Of a stretch of DNA of 64,000 bases, positions 1 through 8,917 are shown one piece after another. The position numbers were made by a program, and so were the translations under genes. Every line of letters begins with the position of its first letter. The first letter of the stretch is position 1. The notes under the pieces are model-generated. The model searched no databases, was not told the DNA's origin, and saw nothing but the letters and a program-made list of their open reading frames with translations. Source of the DNA: Bacteroidales bacterium UBA4179 (lineage in GTDB: Bacteria > Bacteroidota > Bacteroidia > Bacteroidales > Dysgonomonadaceae). The stretch lies in contig DFUT01000039.1 of the NCBI GenBank assembly GCA_002381125.1, positions 1-64,000 on the forward strand, written 5' to 3'.

Positions 1-122
1 TAAGTCTTATTTATCGAAAATGAGCAAAAATTCAACTTAAAAGTCGGTTTTTACAAAATTAATTTTCAGTATTTTGGACTTTTTAAAGCAGACTCACATA
101 TAAATTCAATTTTTGCATTAAA

Positions 123-1943
123 ATGAAAATGAAAGTAAGACTTCTTGTATGTATGGGTTGGCTGATGACCTTTTCTGCTTTTGCCCGGTGGCAGCCGGCC
201 GGCGATAAGATTAAAACCCGATGGGCATCGCAAATCGATGTAAACAATGTATTGCCTGAATATCCCCGTCCGATTATGGAACGTGCGGAATGGCAAAACC
301 TGAATGGCTTGTGGAATTATGCCATACTTCCTATAGGAAAGCAAACACCTTCGACATTCGACGGCAAAATTTTGGTTCCGTTTGCAATAGAATCAAGCTT
401 ATCCGGTGTACAGAAAAAGGTAGGTAGGGAAAACGAATTATGGTATCAGCGGGAATTTACCATTCCTTCAAAATGGAAAAATAATCGGATATTGTTGCAT
501 TTTGGTGCAGTGGATTGGAAAGCCGATGTGTGGGTAAACGATATTAAAGTCGGTCGACATACCGGTGGTTACACGCCTTTCTCTTTCGATATAACGTCGG
601 CGTTAAAAAGTGGGTCCAATACGTTGGTTGTAAAAGTCTGGGATCCGACCAACGACGGTTATCAACCTCGCGGGAAACAGGTAAATAGGCCCGAAGGCAT
701 TTGGTATACATCGGTAACCGGTATTTGGCAGACAGTTTGGTTGGAGCCTGTCCCGGAAAAATATATTACGAATGTAAAAATTACTCCGGATATCGATAAA
801 AACATACTTACCGTGGAGGCATCGGTAAATGAAGTATCTGCATTGGATAAAATAGAAGTAAAAGTAATGGATGGTTCGCAAGTTATTGCTTCCGGTCGTT
901 CCATCAATCATCTTCCGGTTGAGATTACGATGCCGGAGCAGGTAAAGCTGTGGTCTCCCGATAGCCCATTTCTTTATGATTTGGAAATTACGTTATGGAG
1001 CGACAATAAACCGCAGGATAAAGTAAACAGTTATGCGGCCATGCGTAAATACTCGATAAAACGAGATAATAAGGGGATTGTTCGTTTGCAATTGAACAAC
1101 AAAGATTTGTTCCAGTTTGGTCCTCTCGATCAGGGTTGGTGGCCTGACGGTTTATATACCGCTCCTACCGACGATGCTCTGAAATTCGATATTCAGAAAA
1201 CCAAGGATCTTGGGTTTAACATGATCCGCAAACACGTGAAGGTTGAACCTGCACGCTGGTATATGCACTGTGACCGGTTGGGCATGATTGTTTGGCAGGA
1301 TATGCCCAATGGAGATCGTGGTCCCCATTGGCAGCCACGTCAATATTTCAATGGTGTGGAATGGCTCCGTTCTCCCGAATCCGAAGCAAATTATCGCAAG
1401 GAGTGGAAAGAAATCATCGATTTTCTGTATTCCTATCCTTGTGTAGGCGTTTGGGTTCCTTTCAATGAAGCATGGGGCCAATTTAAAACGAAAGAAATAG
1501 CGGAATGGACCAAACAATACGATCCTTCCCGCTTGGTTAATCCGGCTAGTGGGGGCAATCATTATCCTGTAGGGGATATGTTGGATTTGCATAATTATCC
1601 ACATCCCGAATTGTATTTGTATGACGGTCAACGGCCAACCGTTTTAGGCGAATATGGCGGAATTGGATGGGCTGTAAAAGGGCATTTGTGGGAACCCGAC
1701 CGTAATTGGGGATATGTGCAGTTCAACAGTTCCAAAGAAGTTACCGATCAATATGTGGAATATGCCGAGCAGCTTAAGACACTGATTAAACATGGTTTCT
1801 CTGCAGCAGTTTACACCCAGACTACCGATGTGGAGGTTGAAGTCAACGGTTTGATGACTTACGACAGGGAAATGATCAAGATGGATGAACAACGAATCAA
1901 ACAAGTAAATAGTGAGATATGCGCTATTTTTAATCAACCATAA
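123..1943 (+). CDS. Glycoside hydrolase family 2 protein (beta-galactosidase/glucuronidase-like)
   Basis: This is an exported GH2 glycosidase of 606 aa, expected to remove terminal beta-linked sugars from oligosaccharides in the periplasm or at the cell surface. A signal peptide covers about residues 1-22 (a second Met at residue 3 is an equally good start). A jelly-roll sugar-binding domain follows (about 50-210), then an Ig-like domain, then the TIM barrel from about 330. The acid/base is Glu449 in FNEAWG and the probable nucleophile is Glu510 in VLGEYGG. At about 600 aa it is a short GH2 without the extra C-terminal domains of LacZ. It stands alone and converges on the UbiB-like gene. No SusC/SusD pair is adjacent, so the substrate cannot be inferred from context. 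Confidence 0.9.
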   Translation: MKMKVRLLVCMGWLMTFSAFARWQPAGDKIKTRWASQIDVNNVLPEYPRPIMERAEWQNLNGLWNYAILPIGKQTPSTFDGKILVPFAIESSLSGVQKKVGRENELWYQREFTIPSKWKNNRILLHFGAVDWKADVWVNDIKVGRHTGGYTPFSFDITSALKSGSNTLVVKVWDPTNDGYQPRGKQVNRPEGIWYTSVTGIWQTVWLEPVPEKYITNVKITPDIDKNILTVEASVNEVSALDKIEVKVMDGSQVIASGRSINHLPVEITMPEQVKLWSPDSPFLYDLEITLWSDNKPQDKVNSYAAMRKYSIKRDNKGIVRLQLNNKDLFQFGPLDQGWWPDGLYTAPTDDALKFDIQKTKDLGFNMIRKHVKVEPARWYMHCDRLGMIVWQDMPNGDRGPHWQPRQYFNGVEWLRSPESEANYRKEWKEIIDFLYSYPCVGVWVPFNEAWGQFKTKEIAEWTKQYDPSRLVNPASGGNHYPVGDMLDLHNYPHPELYLYDGQRPTVLGEYGGIGWAVKGHLWEPDRNWGYVQFNSSKEVTDQYVEYAEQLKTLIKHGFSAAVYTQTTDVEVEVNGLMTYDREMIKMDEQRIKQVNSEICAIFNQP

Positions 1944-1964
1944 AATACAATGATGGGATCATGT

Positions 1965-3656
1965 TCAGCTTTTATGGTTTGAACGCAAAATCGCAACGAT
2001 AAGTCCCAATCCCAAAATGCCGGCAATAAGATATCCGATAATTCCCAAGATGGAAATATCGGAAACCATAGGGCCAATCCCTTGTTGCAGAATTAAAGAA
2101 GATCCTACAATCAGAGCGGCGATAATCAGGCTTGCCGAAATTCGGTTGCTGGATCTTTTAATTTCTTGTGTAATATCTTCCAGCTTGTGATGTTCGAGTT
2201 TTACTTCAAACTGCCCTTCTTTCAATTTCCTAAGAAGATCGGATAAATTATGGGGTAAATATTCAATGAGCTCCAAGCTTTCATCTGCCACGTTTATGCT
2301 TCGTTCTTTCCAACTTTTAGGCGAATAAATTTTCCGGTATATTTTTCTAACAAACGGTTGTACCAGCGTAAACAAATCAAAATCGGGTTCCAGTTGTTTG
2401 CCGATAGACTCGGCAATGGACAACGCCCTGAGCATCATCACCATATTTGACGGAATAGTCATTCGATGGCGCTTCATGACCTCCAAAATATGTTGGTTCA
2501 TCTTGGCTAAACTAATGGTTTTGAAAGGGCGGTCGGTATAGAGTTCGAGCAGTTCGTCCAAATCTTGGTAAAGCGAAGCTTTGTCTATTTTTTGCGGTAT
2601 CAACCCCAATTCTTTTATTCCCCTGATGATCCGGTTGTAATCTTTTTTACCGGCTGCGCGTAAAATTTTGGCGATAATGACAATGGTTCTCTCGTTAAGG
2701 TGGCCGGTCATTCCCACATCCAGCATGACAATTGTGGCCGGAGGTTGAATAAATAGGTTGGCAGGATGAGGATCCGCATGAAAAAATCCATCCAGCATAA
2801 TTTGTTTCAGAAGTGCTTCCGCTGCTCGATCGGCAACTTTTTTGGGATCAAACAAATGGCGGTATTTTTCTTGAGTGATTTTGGTAATTTTTACTCCTTC
2901 GATAAATTCCATGGTCAATAGTTTTTCGGTAGTCAAATCCCAATATACTTTGGGTACTTTGATATAATCGATACCTTTAAAATTGTTTCTGAATTTATCG
3001 AAATTGTGAGCTTCGTTCACGAAGTCCAATTCTTTTCTGAGCGCTCTTTTTATTTCTCCAACAACAGCTTTTGGGCTTTGGAAGGGACCCTCAGGGAATC
3101 GTTTTTCCAATATATCGGCAAAATTTTCCAATATGGAAAGATCCAGTTCAATGATATGTTGGATGCCGGGTTTTTGAATTTTCAATGCTACGATTTCTCC
3201 GTTGTGTAAAACGGCTCTGTGTACCTGGCTTAAGGAGGCGGAAGCAACAGGTTGTTCTTCGAACTCCTTAAACAATTCGTTTATGGGCTTATTTAGCTCT
3301 TTCTCCACGCATTGTTGCATCTGATGGCTCTCCACAGGCAAAACTTTGTCTTGAAGTTTCTCCAGTTCGCAAATATATGCAGGCGGTACAAAATCGGGTC
3401 GGGTACTTAAAATTTGGCCAAACTTAATGAAAGTAGGTCCTAATTCTTCAAAAGCCATACGTAGCTTTTCGGGGTTGGATAATTTTTCATAACCTTTCCG
3501 ACGACTCTGTATATTTCTAATAAAATTAATACGCGAGACATCAAAAAGATAATCCAGACCAAATTTCATGAAAACCGAAATGATCTGGCGTCTTCGTTTG
3601 ACTTTTTCCCGATTGTTACGAAAACTCAAACCTGCCTGTGGGTAAAAGTCCGGCAT
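1965..3656 (-). CDS. ABC1/UbiB/AarF-family atypical kinase
   Basis: This 563-aa protein belongs to the UbiB/ADCK family of atypical protein kinase-like ATPases, linked elsewhere to isoprenoid-quinone biosynthesis. The family signatures are present: KFGQ at about residues 78-81, the Ala-rich loop VASASLSQ near 137-144 in place of a P-loop, ALKI with Lys159, catalytic HADPHPAN at 293-300, and DVG at 313-315 as the DFG equivalent. Two hydrophobic helices at about 505-560 should anchor it in the inner membrane, as in UbiB. It lies 23 nt downstream of a phasin-like gene and is probably co-transcribed with it. The substrate is unknown, and menaquinone metabolism is only an inference from the family. 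Confidence 0.9.
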   Translation of the reverse strand: MPDFYPQAGLSFRNNREKVKRRRQIISVFMKFGLDYLFDVSRINFIRNIQSRRKGYEKLSNPEKLRMAFEELGPTFIKFGQILSTRPDFVPPAYICELEKLQDKVLPVESHQMQQCVEKELNKPINELFKEFEEQPVASASLSQVHRAVLHNGEIVALKIQKPGIQHIIELDLSILENFADILEKRFPEGPFQSPKAVVGEIKRALRKELDFVNEAHNFDKFRNNFKGIDYIKVPKVYWDLTTEKLLTMEFIEGVKITKITQEKYRHLFDPKKVADRAAEALLKQIMLDGFFHADPHPANLFIQPPATIVMLDVGMTGHLNERTIVIIAKILRAAGKKDYNRIIRGIKELGLIPQKIDKASLYQDLDELLELYTDRPFKTISLAKMNQHILEVMKRHRMTIPSNMVMMLRALSIAESIGKQLEPDFDLFTLVQPFVRKIYRKIYSPKSWKERSINVADESLELIEYLPHNLSDLLRKLKEGQFEVKLEHHKLEDITQEIKRSSNRISASLIIAALIVGSSLILQQGIGPMVSDISILGIIGYLIAGILGLGLIVAILRSNHKS

Positions 3657-3679
3657 TAAATCGGTTTTTTTAAAGATTG

Positions 3680-3982
3680 TTATTCTGTCTTATTTACTTG
3701 TCGAGCTAGTTCTTCCACTTTTTTCTTTAATTCTTCAAACTCCTTTCGTGAAGGAATATTCATTTTCGAAAGAATGGTCTCAACTGTTTTTTCTATTTTC
3801 TGTTCGATTTCCGTTTTGGTTTTTTCCGATTGATCTAAAATATCTTTTACAAATTTAGCTTTCTCGTTTTCGGACAGCTCACCTCGTCGAATAAGTTCTT
3901 TGGCAAATTCTTCGGCTTTTTCGCGGGTCAATGAGATTAACCCCAATCCTGCCAAAACCGTATTTTTAATGATGTTTGTCAT
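3680..3982 (-). CDS. Phasin-like small coiled-coil protein
   Basis: This 100-aa protein has a short hydrophobic/amphipathic N-terminus (about residues 1-17) followed by highly charged helix with Lys/Glu heptads over most of the chain, ending in a predicted coiled coil (EELKKKVEELARQV). This is the pattern of small phasin-superfamily proteins often annotated as polyhydroxyalkanoate synthesis regulators. The start is backed by AAGGAGG eight bases upstream, unusual for this genome. It precedes the UbiB-like kinase by 23 nt. The same pairing is familiar from other bacteria, which suggests a functional link between the two. No PHA synthase is visible, so a granule role is not supported here. Confidence 0.7.
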   Translation of the reverse strand: MTNIIKNTVLAGLGLISLTREKAEEFAKELIRRGELSENEKAKFVKDILDQSEKTKTEIEQKIEKTVETILSKMNIPSRKEFEELKKKVEELARQVNKTE

Positions 3983-3990
3983 AGCAATAT

Positions 3991-3997
3991 CCTCCTT
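3991..3997 (-). promoter_or_regulatory. Strong Shine-Dalgarno of the phasin-like gene
   Basis: The minus strand reads AAGGAGG, eight bases before the ATG at 3982. Most genes in this window lack such a site, so it fixes the start and suggests efficient initiation. Confidence 0.7.
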
Positions 3998-4182
3998 CTT
4001 TTTTAAAATTGATGTTTTTTTGTTGGCTTTGAAAACGTTCGTTTCAATTCTCTGTAAAGGTACAATATTTATCGAATATTTTGCTTTTCAAGCTTAACTT
4101 TTTCTTAAACTTGGCAGCAACGAATGGATTTTTGCGTATCGACTGAATTGGCTACGATAACGGCAACAATAGTTCCTGCCTA

Positions 4183-5001
4183 TCATTTGGATTTTTTGCG
4201 TAACGATTTTACGGCTTTTGCGATGAAAAACATGAGGATAAGTACAAAAATGATGAAAGCTCCGGAAGGCACATTCAGATAATAAGATAGGAATAACCCA
4301 ATGATGCAACCTGCAAAACCGATGATAGAAGAAAGATAAATGATATGGGAATATTTTGCTGTGAAGAGGTTGGCCGTCATTTGCGGAACGGTAATCAGCG
4401 ACATGAGCATGACGATTCCAACCAGTCGGATGCTCAATACAATGGTGACGGCAATAAAAAACATCATTGTATATTCAATGAAGCGCGTGGATATTCTTCG
4501 TGTTTGTGCAAACTCGGCGTCGAAAGAAACAGACACTATGGCATGGTAATGTGTTAGAAAAAATAGGGCAAGTAAAACACATAGAGTCGAAAGCGCCCAA
4601 ATATCGGATTTGGTAATGGTGAGAATATTGCCGAAAAGATATTCGGACAAATTGGGTGCATATCCGGGAGAGAGAAAAGTAAAAATGATTCCCAATGCCA
4701 TACCCAGCGACCAGAAGACGGCTATTGCCGAATCTTCGCGTACACCTTGTTTGGTAGATAGCCATTCGATTCCGAATGCCGAAAGAACGGAAAAAGCCAT
4801 AGCCGAAAGAATAGGATTCAAGCCGAAATAAAAACCGATGCCCAATCCTCCAAACGAAGCATGAGTAATACCTCCGCTGATGAAAACCAATCGGCGTGAA
4901 ACCACGTATGTGCCAACCATTCCACAAGCTATGCCGGCAAAAAGGCTACCCCATACCGCATTACGAAAAAAAGCGTAATCGAATAGTTCCAACAAATTCA
5001 T
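4183..5001 (-). CDS. Metal ABC transporter permease, ZnuB/ABC-3 family
   Basis: This 272-aa polytopic protein has about eight to nine hydrophobic helices and the ABC-3 family pattern (N-terminal AVWGSLFAGIACGMVGTYVV, the VSRRLVFISGGITHASFGG loop, and later SIRLVGIVMLMSLITVPQ). It is the membrane subunit of a zinc or manganese importer. The usual ATPase (ZnuC) and binding protein (ZnuA) are not beside it. It is the last gene of the run aroA, small membrane protein, permease, with a 14-base gap to the gene before. The metal cannot be determined from the sequence, and the partner subunits must lie elsewhere. Confidence 0.88.
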   Translation of the reverse strand: MNLLELFDYAFFRNAVWGSLFAGIACGMVGTYVVSRRLVFISGGITHASFGGLGIGFYFGLNPILSAMAFSVLSAFGIEWLSTKQGVREDSAIAVFWSLGMALGIIFTFLSPGYAPNLSEYLFGNILTITKSDIWALSTLCVLLALFFLTHYHAIVSVSFDAEFAQTRRISTRFIEYTMMFFIAVTIVLSIRLVGIVMLMSLITVPQMTANLFTAKYSHIIYLSSIIGFAGCIIGLFLSYYLNVPSGAFIIFVLILMFFIAKAVKSLRKKSK

Positions 5002-5015
5002 CTTTTAAATAAATA

Positions 5016-5438
5016 TCAGCCGTGTGCTTTCTTTGCACGCAAGTCGTCAATAACCATCAGTACCTCATCTTTCATCTGATCGGGGATGGAAATTCCGCGT
5101 AGTTGCAAACTGTGTATCCATTGATGTTTTTCTTCGTCGAGAAGCGAGTAGAAAATCTCTCGGAATTTTTCTGTTTGTTCTTCATTATAATCGGCAGAGT
5201 CTTTACCTTTATATCGGTCAAGTTCTTCGTCGTCAAAATATTCCGGTTTTTGATTGAATGCAGCTAGCAGACTGTTGCGTTCGCAAACTTCATGCATGCC
5301 GCAGCATCCCCCTTCGATAAGCGGTGGTTCAGGCTTGTTTTCTTCTGTATTTCCTTTTTTCCGCTGGATCGAATTCCAGATAGGAAGTGCGATCACGAAA
5401 AAAACGATAATTCCTAGAAATATGAACAGACTTTGCAT
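5016..5438 (-). CDS. Conserved small membrane-anchored protein with a Cys cluster (hypothetical)
   Basis: This 140-aa protein starts at the Met of MQSLFIFLG. A longer in-frame start at 5516 would overlap aroA by 26 codons and adds no recognisable sequence. One transmembrane helix (about residues 3-20) is followed by a basic charged linker, then GGCCGMHEVCE (three Cys and one His, about 47-58) and an acidic helical C-terminal domain. The Cys/His cluster could bind metal or form disulfides. It begins one base after the aroA stop and runs into a metal permease, so it is translationally coupled in that operon. I do not recognise a function. Confidence 0.75.
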   Translation of the reverse strand: MQSLFIFLGIIVFFVIALPIWNSIQRKKGNTEENKPEPPLIEGGCCGMHEVCERNSLLAAFNQKPEYFDDEELDRYKGKDSADYNEEQTEKFREIFYSLLDEEKHQWIHSLQLRGISIPDQMKDEVLMVIDDLRAKKAHG

Positions 5439-5439
5439 G

Positions 5440-6672
5440 TTAATCTTCTTTTTCTTGTATGGTGAAACCTGCCTTTTTGAGATCGTTCCAAAAGTTGGGA
5501 TACGATTTTGCGACAACCCTCGGATTATCGATAATTATCGACCCGAATGGTATGCACGCCGGAGTAAAAGACATTGCCATTCGATGATCGTTATAGGTTT
5601 CGATAACGGCATCTTTTTGTCGAAAACTTCGTTCTTTGTCCCATCCCAGCATTCTGTATTCGTTGTCGTCTTTCAATACATATCCAAGTTTCAACAGTTC
5701 CGTTTTTAATGCGTTAATGCGATCGGTCTCTTTTATTTTGAGACTTTGTACTCCCGAGAACAAAAACGGCACATTCAATAAACAACAGGCAACCACGAAA
5801 GTTTGTGCAAGATCGGGCTCATTGACAAAATTGTGAAAGAATTTTTTTGTCGATTTTTTTGTCTTTCGTATGATTACTCCATCGGAGATGAATTCGGTTG
5901 AAACACCAAGATCGGGAAAAAGATTGACCAGGTTGGAATCTCCCTGCAAGCTGTCCTTGTTTAATCCCTGCAGCGTTACCTCTGCATCCGGAATTAATGA
6001 CACCATTGCATACCAATAGGATGCTGCAGACCAATCGGCTTCTACTTTGATTGGAGCAGGAACATATTCCTGGTGTTTTACGGCGATGTCTTTCCCTTCC
6101 CATTTGGCTTTTATTCCATATTTTTCCATCAGTCCGAGTGTCAGATGAATGTAGGGTTTCGAAATCACTTCGTTTTCGAGATGAATGATGAGGCCGTCGT
6201 CCATTTTGGGAGCAATCATGAGCAATGCCGATACAAATTGCGAACTCATGTTGCCCGAAAGATATACTTCGCCTCCTTTTAGGTGTCTGCCTTTTATCTT
6301 CAACGGAGGATACCCCTCTTTCTCCAAATATTCGATTTCGGCACCTAATGCGATAAGGGTATTAACCAATGGATAAATGGGGCGTTCGTGCATGCGGTCA
6401 TTTCCCCGAATGATCCATTCCCCTTCCATTTCGGCCAGAAATGCCGTCAAAAAACGCATGGCTGTTCCTGCTCCTTTGACGTCGAAAACATTGGAATCGG
6501 AGTTGAAAGCGTCAATAAGTACTTGCGTATCCTCGCAATCGGATAAGTTTTCAATGGGGTAAGGACTGCAACTTAAGGCATTCATAATCAGCAAACGATT
6601 GCTAATGCTTTTTGAAGGGGGAAGGGTAATGGTCGTTTGTAATTTTCCGGGTGGAAATATTTTATACTGCAT
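5440..6672 (-). CDS. aroA: 3-phosphoshikimate 1-carboxyvinyltransferase (EPSP synthase)
   Basis: This enzyme joins phosphoenolpyruvate to shikimate 3-phosphate to make EPSP in the chorismate pathway. The 410-aa protein carries the N-terminal substrate loop LPPSKSISNR (about 17-26), the GAGTAMRF motif (about 67-74) and the NDHRMAMSF signature near the C-terminus, as expected for the two-domain inside-out barrel fold. The length is slightly below the usual 430 or so. It is first in a three-gene operon with a small Cys-rich membrane protein and a ZnuB-type permease. A well-formed Bacteroidetes promoter lies 22-54 bases upstream. Confidence 0.95.
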   Translation of the reverse strand: MQYKIFPPGKLQTTITLPPSKSISNRLLIMNALSCSPYPIENLSDCEDTQVLIDAFNSDSNVFDVKGAGTAMRFLTAFLAEMEGEWIIRGNDRMHERPIYPLVNTLIALGAEIEYLEKEGYPPLKIKGRHLKGGEVYLSGNMSSQFVSALLMIAPKMDDGLIIHLENEVISKPYIHLTLGLMEKYGIKAKWEGKDIAVKHQEYVPAPIKVEADWSAASYWYAMVSLIPDAEVTLQGLNKDSLQGDSNLVNLFPDLGVSTEFISDGVIIRKTKKSTKKFFHNFVNEPDLAQTFVVACCLLNVPFLFSGVQSLKIKETDRINALKTELLKLGYVLKDDNEYRMLGWDKERSFRQKDAVIETYNDHRMAMSFTPACIPFGSIIIDNPRVVAKSYPNFWNDLKKAGFTIQEKED

Positions 6673-6694
6673 GGATTTCCTTCATTATTTTAGG

Positions 6695-6726
6695 CAAAAA
6701 TAATACATTTTGGATGAAGAGCCAAA
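6695..6726 (-). promoter_or_regulatory. Promoter of the aroA operon
   Basis: Read on the minus strand, TTTG (6723-6726, the -33 element) is followed after exactly 20 bases by TATTTTTG (6695-6702, the -7 element TAnnTTTG). This is one of the cleanest Bacteroidetes sigma-70-type promoters in the window, 22 bases before the aroA start. Confidence 0.75.
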
Positions 6727-6801
6727 CACGCTCGAGAAACTTTTCTTCACGCTGTTTTTATGGAAAAACCTTGTTGTTTAACCTGTTTTTCGTTTAAATT
6801 A

Positions 6802-8136
6802 TCACGACAACAAGCCGTAGAGAAATATGGCTAAAATTGCAAGGGGAGCTACATAGCGAAGAATAAAAATATATCCTTTAAGAAATCCCATACCGTATTT
6901 GATGGCTCCCTTATTGGTGATTTGAGCCATAATCAGTCTTTGATCAAGATACCAACCGACAAAAAGCGAGATGAATAACCCTCCGATAGGGAGCATGAGT
7001 TTTGCGGAAGCATAATCCAGTAAATTGAAAAATTCCGGCGAGAAACAAGAGATGGTTCCCGTAACGCATACGCCGATGCACACAAGGAAGGTTGCTTTTT
7101 TTCGCGAAATGCGGTATTCTTCCTGAAGATAAATAGTGGTTACTTCCATTAACGATATGGTAGATGTAATTGCAGCGAGAGCCAGAAGAACAAAAAAGAA
7201 CGTTGACCACAATACCGATAACGACATTTGGTCAAACAATTGGGGTATTGTAATGAATAACAAACCGGGACCGCCTGCTACCAGATCGGATATAATCGTA
7301 TCGGGATTGGCCGTCAGTGCAAAAGCAGAAGGAAAAATAACCACTCCTGCAAGAATGGCCACCAATGTATCGAGAACGGAAACCTGAACGGCCGTTTTCG
7401 TCAGGTTTACATCGTTTCTAAAGTACGATGCATATGTTGTCATGCATCCCATTCCGATAGAAAGGGAGAAGAAGGTTTGCCCCATTGCGTCAAGGAAAAC
7501 GGTGGATTTTACGTTTTTTATTTCGGGCATAAATAAAAAAGCCAATCCTTTCGAAGATCCGGGAAGTGTTACTGCGCGAATTCCCAAAATAATAAGAAGC
7601 AGAAAAAGGATCGGCATAAAAATCTTGGCCGATTTTTCCACCCCTCTTCTTACGCCCGATAGCGTAAAGAGAGCTGTCAGCGCAATGAAAATCAATGTCA
7701 ACAGAATTTGTTTCAAATGATTTTCTTGCAGTTGGACAAAGTTGGCAGTATAATCTTTAACCGTAAATAATTGCCCCGTCAGTGATTGAAAGATGTAATC
7801 GAGCGTCCATCCGCAAACTACCATGTAAAAACCCATGATCACAAAGCCCGTAAGCACCCCCAGGCGCCCTACCCATACCCACGGTGTGCCCGGTGCCAAT
7901 TTGCGAAAAGCTCCTGCCGTATTTGCTCTGGAAGAGCGACCAATGATAAATTCGGCTGTCATTAGGGGGATACCGAAAAACAATACACAACCGATATAGA
8001 CCAAGATAAAGATGGCGCCTCCCCCATCGGCTGTTTGGCTTGGGAAACGCCAGATATTACCCAAGCCGACAGCGGAACCGGCTGCTGCGGCTACCATTCC
8101 TATTTTCGATACAAATGTTGCTCTTTTTTCAGCCAT
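6802..8136 (-). CDS. Sodium-dependent transporter, NSS/SNF family
   Basis: This 444-aa inner-membrane protein with about 11 transmembrane helices belongs to the neurotransmitter:sodium symporter family (LeuT fold), which imports amino acids or similar solutes with Na+. The TM1 signature AAAAGSAVGLGNIWRFP (about 14-30) with its unwound GLGN segment is intact, followed by GGGAIFILVY in TM2. The length matches the 11-helix bacterial branch. It starts 18 bases after yaaA stops, so it is probably the last gene of a cysS-yaaA-transporter operon. Substrate unknown. Confidence 0.92.
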   Translation of the reverse strand: MAEKRATFVSKIGMVAAAAGSAVGLGNIWRFPSQTADGGGAIFILVYIGCVLFFGIPLMTAEFIIGRSSRANTAGAFRKLAPGTPWVWVGRLGVLTGFVIMGFYMVVCGWTLDYIFQSLTGQLFTVKDYTANFVQLQENHLKQILLTLIFIALTALFTLSGVRRGVEKSAKIFMPILFLLLIILGIRAVTLPGSSKGLAFLFMPEIKNVKSTVFLDAMGQTFFSLSIGMGCMTTYASYFRNDVNLTKTAVQVSVLDTLVAILAGVVIFPSAFALTANPDTIISDLVAGGPGLLFITIPQLFDQMSLSVLWSTFFFVLLALAAITSTISLMEVTTIYLQEEYRISRKKATFLVCIGVCVTGTISCFSPEFFNLLDYASAKLMLPIGGLFISLFVGWYLDQRLIMAQITNKGAIKYGMGFLKGYIFILRYVAPLAILAIFLYGLLS

Positions 8137-8154
8137 TATGGTATTTGTTTTGTC

Positions 8155-8916
8155 TTACCTTACAAAAGTCCATCGCTCTTGGGTTGAAAGAGCCGGATAA
8201 TAGAAATAATCTTCGTAATCGAAAGCTTTTATGTCTTCGATTTGGCTTAATTTATTTTTAATAATGAATCGCGCCATTAATCCGCGTGCTTTTTTCGTGT
8301 GGACGGTAATTTGGCGCAGATCATTTCCCCGTTGCTCGAGAAAATTTATCTCAATGAAGGTTGTGCCTTTTGGCAGTTGTTGAGGTTTGATCATTTTAAT
8401 GAATTCGCCTGAAGCAAGATTTACAATAGTTTTGTTGTTCTCCTCTAATCTTTTTGCAATATATTCATTTATGGTTCTGTTCCAGAAATCGTACAAATTT
8501 TTATATCCTTTGGGTACTATTTGTCGTCGCAATTCAAAACGATAGGGTTTAATTCCATCCAATGGGCGCAGTATACCGTATAATCCGGAAAGAATGATCA
8601 AATGGTTTTGAGCAAAAGCGAAATCTTCTTCTGTAAAGTCATTCGCATTCAATCCTTTGTATACCATACCGTTGTAGACTAAAATGGCAGGTCGTTGCAG
8701 GATCTCGTTAAAATCGAAAGTTTGAAAATATTCGTATACGTTATATGCTTTTTGAATATTTATTTTCATTTTTTCTGCAATTTCTTCGACAGAAAGTTTA
8801 CGATAAACCGCGATCAGTTCACTAGTTTTTTTCGGGAAAAGTGGTTGTGTTGGCGCTCTTTTTTTAGTCGAAGGGCCAAAATCCATCAATTTAGCAGGAG
8901 AAAGGATAATTTGCAT
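8155..8916 (-). CDS. yaaA: Peroxide-stress protein YaaA (DUF328/UPF0246)
   Basis: This 253-aa protein shows the YaaA hallmarks: the N-terminal MQIILSPAKLMDFG, the middle LYGILRPLDGIKPYR, and the C-terminal VHTKKARGLMARF. In E. coli YaaA limits free intracellular iron during peroxide stress and binds DNA. That role is family knowledge, not visible here. The gene starts one base before the cysS stop and is followed closely by an NSS transporter, so the three are almost certainly co-transcribed. Length and motifs are normal. Confidence 0.93.
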   Translation of the reverse strand: MQIILSPAKLMDFGPSTKKRAPTQPLFPKKTSELIAVYRKLSVEEIAEKMKINIQKAYNVYEYFQTFDFNEILQRPAILVYNGMVYKGLNANDFTEEDFAFAQNHLIILSGLYGILRPLDGIKPYRFELRRQIVPKGYKNLYDFWNRTINEYIAKRLEENNKTIVNLASGEFIKMIKPQQLPKGTTFIEINFLEQRGNDLRQITVHTKKARGLMARFIIKNKLSQIEDIKAFDYEDYFYYPALSTQERWTFVR

Positions 8917-8917
8917 A

